Assembly (NCBI GenBank): GCA_046542995.1
Contig: JBKHAH010000040.1
Location: forward strand, 1-28,835
Direction of reading: 5' to 3'
DNA length: 28,835 bases
Origin: Perlabentimonas sp046542995
GTDB lineage: Bacteria; Bacteroidota; Bacteroidia; Bacteroidales; Tenuifilaceae
A model generated the notes under the pieces. It was not told where the DNA came from. It saw nothing but the letters and a program-made list of their open reading frames with translations, and searched no databases. Below, in pieces: positions 22,950-28,835 of this stretch; the first letter of the stretch is position 1; the number at the start of each line of letters is the position of its first letter. Both the position numbers and the translations under genes were made by a program.

Positions 22950-23492
22950 TTATATTTTAATTGGTAGTTCGAAAATAATAGCAAAAACCACCTCGAAAAA
23001 TGAAGTGATTATAAAAAATAGCAGCAGCGAAGTTACAAAAAAACCTACAACTCGTTCTTTTGGTATTATAACTAGAGTATTTACACCAATATAAAAGTAT
23101 ATTACCCCAATAGCAGCGCCAACAGCCATAAGGTGGTTAATTCCTGGGAAAAATAAAGCAATACTGGAAAATAGTAGCAGGAATGCCGATGGGAAGGCAA
23201 CAAGAAGAAAAGTGTGTCGTATTTCCCTCTTCCCTTTAAATGCGCCAATTAGTTTATTTATTGCCCATCCTGAAAGTAATATTGAAAGCAGCCATTTTAA
23301 AGCGAAGTAGCTGGCATTACGGATAGCCAAATTGGTATCGCTCTGGCTATAATTTGTAGCAATAAATGTAAAGATTGTTGCCATAAGAATAGCTGGTAGA
23401 ATAAAAGTTAGAATAATCCTTTTTACTTCTAAAGGATTATTCTTTACCTTTCTCCAGCCTCTCCTTGGCGATAATAGTAAGGTTAAATACAT
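22950..23492 (-). CDS. Yip1-family integral membrane protein
   Basis: The 180-residue protein looks like a Yip1/DUF1282-type membrane protein: the LLLSPRRGWRKVKNNPLEVKR opening (the usual SPxxAWxxI start in this family) followed by five hydrophobic helices (about residues 27-46, 62-79, 92-113, 120-142 and 148-172). Its function is not known. It is followed 9 nt later by smpB on the same strand. A minus-strand TAnnTTTG box at 23532-23539 could start the two-gene transcript. Confidence 0.75.
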   Translation of the reverse strand: MYLTLLLSPRRGWRKVKNNPLEVKRIILTFILPAILMATIFTFIATNYSQSDTNLAIRNASYFALKWLLSILLSGWAINKLIGAFKGKREIRHTFLLVAFPSAFLLLFSSIALFFPGINHLMAVGAAIGVIYFYIGVNTLVIIPKERVVGFFVTSLLLFFIITSFFEVVFAIIFELPIKI

Positions 23493-23531
23493 TTACTGTT
23501 GCGTTTGCTTAAAAGAAAATCAAATTGACTA

Positions 23532-23539
23532 CAAAAATA
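23532..23539 (-). promoter_or_regulatory. -7 box upstream of the Yip1-like gene and smpB
   Basis: On the minus strand TATTTTTG (23532-23539) matches TAnnTTTG and lies 40 nt upstream of the start codon at 23492. The nearest -33 TTTG (23565-23568) is 25 bp away, a little far. Confidence 0.4.
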
Positions 23540-23589
23540 GCTAAATTTACTGCCCATACTAAAACAAAATTCATTACAATTGTGGGTAA

Positions 23590-24522
23590 ATGGCACACTG
23601 GAATCCCAATGGATATAATCTAATTACCATACTAGGCCCAACAGCAGGAGGCAAAACGGCTGTTGCCACAAATTTAGCCTACACAGTTGGTGGTGAGGTA
23701 ATAAGTGGCGATTCGCGGCAGGTTTACAGGGGGATGGATTTAGGAACTGGTAAAGATTTGCACGATTATATTGTTAAGGGAGAGCAAATTCCCTACCATT
23801 TAATTGATATTGCTGATGCAGGATCTAAGTTTAATGTGTATGAGTATCAGAAACATTTCCTGGATGCATATAACAACATTACTAAGAAAAACGTAATGCC
23901 AGTTTTATGCGGTGGCTCCGGATTATACATTGAGGCTGCAATTAGGGGATACAGGCTTATTGCAGTGCCTGAAAACCCTGAACTTAGAGAGCAACTTTCA
24001 ACTAAAAGCCACAGTGAGCTTGAGGAGATTTTGGCTTCAATGAAGAAACTTCACAACCATACCGATACCGATACCAGAAAGCGCTTGATAAGGGCAATTG
24101 AGATTGAAGAGTATTACTCAAAAGTTGACAAAAAGGAGTTTGAGTATCCAAAGTTAAAGAATATTGTTTTTGGGGTAAGGTTCCCCCGTTATCAGCAGAG
24201 AAGGAGAATTACCGAAAGGTTAAAGCAGCGGTTGAACGAAGGAATGATTGATGAGGTAAAAGGGATTTTGGATAAAGGGGTAAAGCCTGAAAACCTTATT
24301 TACTATGGATTGGAGTATAAATGGATAACACAGCATGTGCTGGGAGAAATATCGTATGTAGAAATGTTTAATGGGTTAAATACGGCCATACATCAGTTTG
24401 CAAAAAGGCAAATGACTTGGTTTAGGCGTATGGAGCGAAATGGCATAGATATTCATTGGATTGATGGAGATATGCCTATGGAGCAGAAGCTGGAATTTAT
24501 TTTTCAAACTTTACGCTATTAA
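23590..24522 (+). CDS. miaA: tRNA dimethylallyltransferase MiaA, divergent form
   Basis: The 310-residue enzyme should transfer a dimethylallyl group to A37 of tRNAs reading UNN codons. Key motifs are present: P loop GPTAGGKT (16-23), catalytic D41 in GDSRQVYRGMDLGTGK, IPYHLIDIAD, GGSGLYIEAAIRG (GGTGLY in most MiaA), the RKRLIRAIEIEEY stretch and the C-terminal AIHQFAKRQMTWFRRM. Differences from the usual form: the conserved DP after the swivel domain is replaced by HNHTDTDTRKR, and the common GYKE element reads LEYKWI. I think it is a second, divergent MiaA paralogue of the sort seen in Bacteroidota, so the substrate set may differ; this is inference. Length is normal. It is convergent with the wtp operon. 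Confidence 0.88.
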   Translation: MAHWNPNGYNLITILGPTAGGKTAVATNLAYTVGGEVISGDSRQVYRGMDLGTGKDLHDYIVKGEQIPYHLIDIADAGSKFNVYEYQKHFLDAYNNITKKNVMPVLCGGSGLYIEAAIRGYRLIAVPENPELREQLSTKSHSELEEILASMKKLHNHTDTDTRKRLIRAIEIEEYYSKVDKKEFEYPKLKNIVFGVRFPRYQQRRRITERLKQRLNEGMIDEVKGILDKGVKPENLIYYGLEYKWITQHVLGEISYVEMFNGLNTAIHQFAKRQMTWFRRMERNGIDIHWIDGDMPMEQKLEFIFQTLRY

Positions 24523-24536
24523 CCTTAACCTTAACC
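24519..24536. repeat. TTAACC hexamer, three tandem copies
   Basis: Three exact TTAACC copies run from 24519 to 24536 and fill the whole 14-bp gap between the convergent miaA and wtpC stop codons, extending into the miaA stop. Both stop codons (TAA on each strand) are formed from the repeat or its edge. It is too short to be a satellite and may be a replication-slippage product. Confidence 0.8.
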
Positions 24537-25598
24537 TTATTCCCTACCTATAAACCTTACACTACTCGCTTTAAACGATACCCATACCTCAGCACCAACA
24601 GAGATACTTAGTTTTTGTAACGACTCATCTGTTATCAATGAGTGAATTTTTACGCCAATATCAATAACCAGCTCTACTCCGTAGCGTTGTGGGTAAAAAT
24701 CAGCAACTTGGCCCTTAAAGCAGTTTAGCGCGCTTGAATCCGATGGTTTTTTTGAAATGCTTACAGCATTCTCAGGAAAAGTAACATAACCGGAGCCAAT
24801 CGGGTTCCCTAGCAAGTAAATATTCAGTTTACTTGTAATTTGTGCTTCGGCCAAATCATTGTAGACTGATGGTTTTACATTTGCCTCAAAAAAATTGCGG
24901 ATTCCTCCAAATCCTGCAACAAAAGTTGATGCTGGTTTGCTAAAAACCTCTTTCGGAGTGCCGGTTTGCTCAATCGCACCATTATGCATTACAGCAATTC
25001 TGTTGGCTAGGGCAATGGCCTCTTCGTAATCGTGGGTTACATGAACTATGGTTTGTCCTTGCCTGTTAATCTCCCTAAGTAGTTTCCTGATTTCTGCCTT
25101 TCGCTCCACATCAAGCGATGATAGAGGTTCATCCAGCAGAAGTATGTCTGGCTTAAGGGCAAGCGTTCGTGCAAGGGCAACCCGCTGCTGTTCACCACCC
25201 GAGAGGGTGGGAGGGAATCTCCGCAGAAGATGCGATATTGATAAGGTGTTAGCCAGCTCAATTACCCTTCGGTAAATTTTGCGACTACCAAAGCCTTTTC
25301 TTTGTAGTGGGTATGAAATATTTTGCTTTACCGATAGGTGAGGGAATAGGGCTAAATCTTGAAAAACCAAGCCAACGCTTCGGTTTTGAATGCTCAAATC
25401 TGTAATATCCTTGCCGTTAAGTTTAATAGTACCAGCATCGGGTTTCATAAATCCTGCAACTAGTTCGAGTACAACAGATTTACCTGCACCAGATGGGCCA
25501 AGTAGAATAAAATACTCACCTTGCATTACATTTAGGTTAATACTTTTGAGGGAGAATTCTCCGTATTCTTTGTTTAAATTCAGAACCTTAAGCATCAT
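24537..25598 (-). CDS. wtpC: Tungstate/molybdate ABC transporter ATPase
   Basis: The 353-residue ATPase of an oxyanion importer has Walker A GPSGAGKS (34-41), Q loop VFQDLALFPHLSV (Q80), signature LSGGEQQRVALART (from 132), Walker B ILLLDEPLSSLD (from 152) and H189 in HVTHD. The C-terminal 60-70 residues (NCFKGQVADFYPQRYGVELVIDIG and on) form a TOBE/MOP-like domain that in ModC homologues binds oxyanion and regulates activity. It overlaps the permease gene by 11 nt, so the two are translationally coupled. Specificity (tungstate versus molybdate, or sulfate) is inferred from the binding protein two genes upstream. Gene order is binding protein, permease, ATPase. Confidence 0.88.
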   Translation of the reverse strand: MMLKVLNLNKEYGEFSLKSINLNVMQGEYFILLGPSGAGKSVVLELVAGFMKPDAGTIKLNGKDITDLSIQNRSVGLVFQDLALFPHLSVKQNISYPLQRKGFGSRKIYRRVIELANTLSISHLLRRFPPTLSGGEQQRVALARTLALKPDILLLDEPLSSLDVERKAEIRKLLREINRQGQTIVHVTHDYEEAIALANRIAVMHNGAIEQTGTPKEVFSKPASTFVAGFGGIRNFFEANVKPSVYNDLAEAQITSKLNIYLLGNPIGSGYVTFPENAVSISKKPSDSSALNCFKGQVADFYPQRYGVELVIDIGVKIHSLITDESLQKLSISVGAEVWVSFKASSVRFIGRE

Positions 25599-26370
25599 TC
25601 TTCTTTTTAGCAGCTAGTATTCTAATGACCACAAAAACAAGCAGGCTAACCCCAATAAAAAGCACTGCTGCTGGTCGGGCGTACTTTAATCCAAAGGCAT
25701 TAAACCTATCGAAAATTAGAACTGGAGCAACCATGGGGTGATAAGCAACTATTACCACAGCACCAAACTCGCTCATGCCCCGGGCAAACATCATTACCAA
25801 ACCAGATACAATGCTGCGCCAGGCCAGGGGTAACGAAATGGTAAAGAAAACTCTTACAGGCGAAGCGCCTAGCAGCAGGGCTGCTTTTTCTAGCCTTTCA
25901 GGCACAGCCGAAAAACCATCGCGCGCTGCATTTAGTAAATAGGGTAAACTAACAAAAGCCATGGCCAAAGCAATGGCAACAGGGCTGCCTACCAAATTAA
26001 ACCCCAGCGCTCCGGCAGCCTTACCAATTACTGAATCGCGACTAATAAAGCCCAGAAGTGCTATGCCTGCGGCAGAATGTGGGATTACAATGGGGAGGTC
26101 GATTATTCCTAAAACAATACTCTTAAAAGGGAAGTTATGGCGTGCCAGCAGGTACGATAACGGTATTGCCATTAAGGAGAACGAGAGTGTTGCTACCATA
26201 GATACACCCAAGGTTAACCAAATACTCGATTGAACCTCCCTCTCAGCGGCCGTTTCAAAAAGGTTAGATAAGGGTGTGGCAAGAACCATTCCCAGCAATG
26301 GGGCAACAATAAAAAGCAGAACAAGCCCACCTAAAACAGAAAAAATTAATTTTATGGACGATTTTTGCAT
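25588..26370 (-). CDS. wtpB: Tungstate/molybdate ABC transporter permease
   Basis: The 260-residue permease has about six hydrophobic helices: KLIFSVLGGLVLLFIVAPLL at the start, and others around IWLTLGVSMVATLSFSLMAI, IVLGIIDLPIVIPHSAAGIALLGFI, AIALAMAFVSLPYLL, the WRSIVSGLVMMF region and VLFIGVSLLVFVVIRIL. The EAA-type coupling loop LEKAALLLGASPVRVFFTISLPLAW (about residues 160-185) contacts the ATPase. This is the ModB/WtpB/CysT type. It starts 4 nt after the wtpA stop and overlaps wtpC by 11 nt. A dimer with two WtpC subunits is the expected complex. Confidence 0.9.
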   Translation of the reverse strand: MQKSSIKLIFSVLGGLVLLFIVAPLLGMVLATPLSNLFETAAEREVQSSIWLTLGVSMVATLSFSLMAIPLSYLLARHNFPFKSIVLGIIDLPIVIPHSAAGIALLGFISRDSVIGKAAGALGFNLVGSPVAIALAMAFVSLPYLLNAARDGFSAVPERLEKAALLLGASPVRVFFTISLPLAWRSIVSGLVMMFARGMSEFGAVVIVAYHPMVAPVLIFDRFNAFGLKYARPAAVLFIGVSLLVFVVIRILAAKKKNDA

Positions 26371-26374
26371 AAAA

Positions 26375-27316
26375 CTATTTTGTTTGAGCGGCTTCGTTAA
26401 GGTTAACCATTTCTTTCCTTCCGTGTATTTCCATAGGCCATACCAACGGCATGCCCATTGATTTTATCGTTTTTAACCCCTTGCTTCTATTAGTAAAATA
26501 TTTTATAAATTTTTCTGCCAATTCCTTGTTGGGAGCGTTTTTTGGGATAGTAATTCCGTAAACCATAGGTTCGCCCTGAATTGTTAACGAGTCGTTAGGG
26601 GAGGAGCCTCTAATTGTAACGCTTGCATTCTGATAAAAATCTGCATGCGAAGTGGCTCCCAAATTCATCTCCTTAGGCAGCGTTAAATATTCGAGTCCAT
26701 GCTGAACGGCAACTGAGCGGTAAAGGAATATGTAATCAATTGCACCGCTTTCCAGTAATGCGATTAAATCCACCTCTTTGGGTCTGATAAAACGCCTGTC
26801 CTTTTCAGAGATATTTTTGGCAATATTGGGCTTATTGTAATATTTCTCAGCTAGTTGAAGTGTGAGTAAAGTTCTGTACCCACAGGGGTCGGCATTGGGG
26901 TCGCTACGACCATGATGCACGCTTTTATGCTGAAGGATTTCAAACCAATTATCTTTGTTTATCTCGTTTGCAAAGCGTGATTTTCGTGTGAACACCAAAG
27001 CCATCTCGTTGCTTGCAAAAAGTATATTCCAGTTAGCGTGCTGAGGTATAAGCATGTCGTTAATTATCCTGTAATCGGCCGAGGCTATAATATCTGCCCT
27101 GCGATTTAGCTCCGTAATTTTTCGTGCACACTCCACGCTACCTGCTGCTTCGAGTTGTATATGTACATTTGGATTTTCAGCAGTAAAACTATCAGCAATT
27201 GCTTTCAAGGGCAACGACAGGCTCCCTGCATGAAAAATGACAAGGGTCTCCTGTTTGTTATCAATGCATGCACTTAAAGTTAGCAGCAGAAATAAGATGC
27301 TTATTATTCTTTTCAT
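26375..27316 (-). CDS. wtpA: Tungstate/molybdate-binding lipoprotein WtpA
   Basis: The 313-residue lipoprotein has a signal peptide ending in LLLTLSAC (Cys17 is the lipid site). It matches the WtpA/ModA-2 type known from archaea and some bacteria rather than classical ModA: IFHAGSLSLPLKAIADSF near the mature N terminus, AAGSVECARKITEL, ADIIASADYRIINDMLIP, FASNEMALVFTRKS, NWFEILQHKSVHHGRSDPNADPCGYRTLLTLQLAEKYY, and the later YIFLYRSVAVQHGLEYLTLP. Proteins of this group bind tungstate and molybdate very tightly with octahedral coordination; which anion is preferred here cannot be told. It is the first gene of the wtpABC operon, and a TAnnTTTG box lies 20 nt upstream. Confidence 0.9.
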   Translation of the reverse strand: MKRIISILFLLLTLSACIDNKQETLVIFHAGSLSLPLKAIADSFTAENPNVHIQLEAAGSVECARKITELNRRADIIASADYRIINDMLIPQHANWNILFASNEMALVFTRKSRFANEINKDNWFEILQHKSVHHGRSDPNADPCGYRTLLTLQLAEKYYNKPNIAKNISEKDRRFIRPKEVDLIALLESGAIDYIFLYRSVAVQHGLEYLTLPKEMNLGATSHADFYQNASVTIRGSSPNDSLTIQGEPMVYGITIPKNAPNKELAEKFIKYFTNRSKGLKTIKSMGMPLVWPMEIHGRKEMVNLNEAAQTK

Positions 27317-27335
27317 GTGTTTATTTTTTAATTAT

Positions 27336-27390
27336 CAAAGGTACACCAGCCTGCTGGCGAGGCAGGGATGGAATTTGCCATGACTCCCTG
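27336..27390 (-). promoter_or_regulatory. wtpA promoter box with two adjacent dyads
   Basis: On the minus strand TACCTTTG (27336-27343) is a full TAnnTTTG match 20 nt upstream of wtpA, with no clear -33 TTG. Directly behind it is the dyad CCAGC-ct-GCTGG (27346-27357), and further back a hairpin CAGGGATGG / CCA plus TCCCTG (27363-27390, with a 4-nt bulge). The dyads are GC-rich compared with their surroundings and sit where a -33 element or an operator would be. Alternatively they are a small REP-like palindromic element. Confidence 0.45.
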
Positions 27391-27481
27391 TTTAATTTAC
27401 CCAGCAACGTTTCTTCTAAAATAATCATGGAATGTGTGTGTAAATAGTATTATCATGGCTCGGTTCATGTTAATATATTTT

Positions 27482-27504
27482 CGTTATGTAAAAAAAGCAT
27501 ATCG
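27482..27504. promoter_or_regulatory. ModE-box-like operator
   Basis: CGTTATGTA (27482-27490) and GCATATCG (27497-27504) form an inverted repeat: CGTTATG and CGATATG agree at 6 of 7 positions with a 9-bp spacer. As I recall it, the E. coli ModE operator has half-sites CGTTATAT and TACATAACG over 24 bp; the left half here equals the reverse complement of that second half-site exactly. It lies between modE and wtpABC, where a ModE-type regulator should bind. It is about 165-190 bp upstream of wtpA. Confidence 0.55.
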
Positions 27505-27569
27505 GATTGGAATAAAAAAGGAAAAGTGAAAAAGATTTTTGTTTTTATAGCATTTTCTTTTCAGTTCTC

Positions 27570-27947
27570 CTAATCGTTAACCTTTGCCCAGAAATTTTTT
27601 GCGGCATCGTGCATTAAGGATTCTATATCAATTAAGAATTCTTTATACGCGCTTATTAGCTTTTTCCCTTCGGCATTGAGCGTAGTTTTACCACCCTCTT
27701 TACCACCACGTTGCTTTTCAACTACAGGAAAGCCAAGCCTTTGCTCAATTTCGCGTAAATTGCCCCACGCTTTGCGGTAGCTAATCCCCAGTTTATCTGC
27801 AGCAGCCATAAGCGATTCAAGCTCGTCAATACTTAACAGGAGGTCGAACTTCCCATCACCAACAATATCTTGCCCCTGAATATTCTCGAGCCAAACCCTG
27901 TGTTTTAGGAAAATATCGTAGTATTTACTGCCTCTTGTTCCTGCCAT
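27570..27947 (-). CDS. ModE-like winged-helix regulator, DNA-binding domain only
   Basis: The 125-residue protein matches the N-terminal LysR-like winged helix of ModE: GKFDLLLSIDELESLMAAADKLGISYRKAWGNLREIEQRLGFPVVEKQRGGKEGGKTTLNAEGKKLISAYKEF. In E. coli ModE the corresponding ISYKSAW and GGGGGG-type wing are highly similar. The two C-terminal molybdate-binding MOP domains of the 262-residue E. coli protein are absent, so this protein cannot sense oxyanion in the same way; it may dimerise and act constitutively, or respond through another factor. It is encoded 253 bp upstream of wtpA on the same strand, with a ModE-box-like dyad in between. Its role as regulator of wtpABC is inference from location and motif. 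Confidence 0.88.
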   Translation of the reverse strand: MAGTRGSKYYDIFLKHRVWLENIQGQDIVGDGKFDLLLSIDELESLMAAADKLGISYRKAWGNLREIEQRLGFPVVEKQRGGKEGGKTTLNAEGKKLISAYKEFLIDIESLMHDAAKNFWAKVND

Positions 27948-28162
27948 TTAATTGTTCGTTTTGATTGCTAAGTTAAGGTTTTTTACCAAACTATTTCGGC
28001 ACGATAATTGAATGTTTAAAATCGATATATTAACGGTAATAGCAATATCATATTTTTAAAGTAATGATGCTATTTCTAATAACAATAATCATTATAAAGC
28101 AGCAGCAAATAAAATTTTTATGTAATTTGCTTAACAAAAATAAACCTTAAAGATTTGTAATT

Positions 28163-28795
28163 ATGAAAAAGTTAATTTTATTTATTGTTCTATTTGCAAG
28201 CCATTTTGCATTTGGGCAGACTGTTAAGGAGGCAAATGTGTACCCGTCAAACATTGACTCAAATATGTATTTTGAAGAGTTTGATGAGGCTACAAACACC
28301 ATTCAGGGATTAAATTTCATGGTTCTTTGCGATGGTGAAAACTCAGAGTATGTAACTCCCGCTTTTGAGGTTAGCCTATACTTACTGCCAGAGGGGAGCA
28401 CTTCGGAGGATGATGTAATTTTTGTGAAAACTTACTCTTTACCCGGGTTATATCATATGGGAAAAAAAGAGTATGAAAACGAAACCATCAACCTGAATGA
28501 AACAGCAGGAATCCAGCCGGGTAATTACCGGTTTGGTATATGGGTTAATTCTAACAAGGCTTTTGATGAAAATCAGGACGATAATGCGACTCTATTCAGA
28601 ACGCCAATAAGAATTACCAATGCTACAACTGGAGCAGCCTCAACAAATGATGAAAGGACTACTACAAAGAATGATGATGACAATTGGGACGATGATTGGG
28701 ATGATGATGACGATGATTGGGATGACGATGATGATTGGGATGACGATGACGATGATTGGGATGATGATGATGATTGGGATGACGATGATTGGTAG
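28163..28795 (+). CDS. Secreted protein with C-terminal Asp/Trp repeat tail
   Basis: The 210-residue protein begins with a signal peptide (KKLILFIVLFASHFAFGQ). A single domain of about 120 residues (about 22-150) looks beta-rich and resembles CARDB-type or similar beta-sandwich modules (FEVSLYLLPEG, IQPGNYRFGIWVNSNKAFDENQDDNATLFRTPIRI); I do not recognise a family. A short Thr/Asn/Lys linker leads to a tail made only of Asp and Trp after N174. Trp occurs at 175, 179, 186, 192, 199, 205 and 210, separated by 3, 6, 5, 6, 5 and 4 Asp, and the last residue is Trp. No sorting domain or anchor is visible. Metal (Ca2+) binding is plausible for such an acidic tail but not shown. Confidence 0.75.
   Translation: MKKLILFIVLFASHFAFGQTVKEANVYPSNIDSNMYFEEFDEATNTIQGLNFMVLCDGENSEYVTPAFEVSLYLLPEGSTSEDDVIFVKTYSLPGLYHMGKKEYENETINLNETAGIQPGNYRFGIWVNSNKAFDENQDDNATLFRTPIRITNATTGAASTNDERTTTKNDDDNWDDDWDDDDDDWDDDDDWDDDDDDWDDDDDWDDDDW
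28700..28777 (+). repeat. 39-bp tandem duplication in the Asp/Trp tail
   Basis: Two 39-bp units (28700-28738 and 28739-28777) agree at 37 of 39 positions. Each encodes six Asp, Trp, five Asp, Trp. The only differences are synonymous GAT/GAC swaps at codons 2 and 9 of the unit. The unit is itself an imperfect duplication of an 18-21 bp element (D5-6 plus W), so the tail seems to have grown by successive duplication and could vary in length between strains. Confidence 0.85.
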
Positions 28796-28835
28796 TACAA
28801 GGGAAATGCAACAAAGATTCAAAACACTTAATAAT

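Noticed and set aside
23589..23605. TGGCAC at the miaA start as a sigma-54 -24 element
   Set aside because: It is inside the coding sequence start and the position 12 bp downstream lacks any -12-like bases.
27336..27420. Molybdenum-cofactor riboswitch upstream of wtpA
   Set aside because: There are hairpins here, but I do not see the conserved Moco riboswitch loops, and the promoter box appears to lie downstream of them, so they would not be transcribed.
28573..28822. Long open frames on the minus strand opposite the Asp/Trp tail, with Ser/Gln or Ile/Val/Pro repeats
   Set aside because: They are the antisense reading of GAT/GAC/TGG repeats, which cannot form stop codons; no start context or domain supports them.
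1..28835. CRISPR arrays, tRNAs, rRNAs, insertion sequences or phage genes
   Set aside because: I looked for regular direct repeats, transposase or integrase motifs and tRNA cloverleaf elements in the gaps and saw none.

Overview
The window looks like a chromosomal segment of a Bacteroidota bacterium, most likely an anaerobic or micro-oxic member of the Bacteroidales/Marinilabiliales. The base composition is AT-rich. One secreted peptidase carries a type IX secretion (T9SS) C-terminal sorting domain, there is a GldB-type lipoprotein, and several intergenic regions hold the Bacteroidota promoter box TAnnTTTG. Rubredoxin and a tungstate/molybdate uptake operon suggest anaerobic redox metabolism. 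I see no rRNA, tRNA, CRISPR array, insertion sequence or prophage.

Layout. 1-4.8 kb: housekeeping and small genes (secreted unknown, rubredoxin missed by length cut-offs, SiaC-like phosphoprotein, YdjM-like membrane hydrolase, 23S rRNA methyltransferase RlmD, FtsB/DivIC-like division protein, ThiS-like sulfur carrier with its own promoter). 4.8-14.4 kb: a signalling and export block. A sigma-54-type response regulator and its NtrY-like kinase overlap by 11 nt, preceded by a large M14 zinc carboxypeptidase. Divergent from these runs a HlyD-like adaptor, a MacB/LolD-like ATPase, a small secreted unknown and TolC, ending at a strong terminator. No membrane permease is encoded in that operon. Upstream of it I find a sigma-54-like -24/-12 element and three phased TCGA-centred repeats, which fit control by the neighbouring regulator.

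14.4-24.5 kb: a PIF1-like helicase with HRDC and HTH domains, a 605-bp AT-rich intergenic region with several dyads, a POT peptide transporter, gldB, a TPR sensor kinase, smpB with a Yip1-like membrane protein, and a divergent MiaA paralogue.

24.5-28.8 kb: a minus-strand modE-wtpA-wtpB-wtpC locus for tungstate/molybdate uptake, with a ModE-box-like dyad between the regulator and the transporter genes. Last comes a secreted protein ending in an unusual Asp/Trp repeat tail.

The points most worth checking are the sigma-54 promoter with its repeat array, the permease-less export operon with its small secreted protein, the ModE-like operator paired with a sensor-less ModE, and the Asp/Trp repeat protein. 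Everything here was read by eye. No database search or folding program was run.
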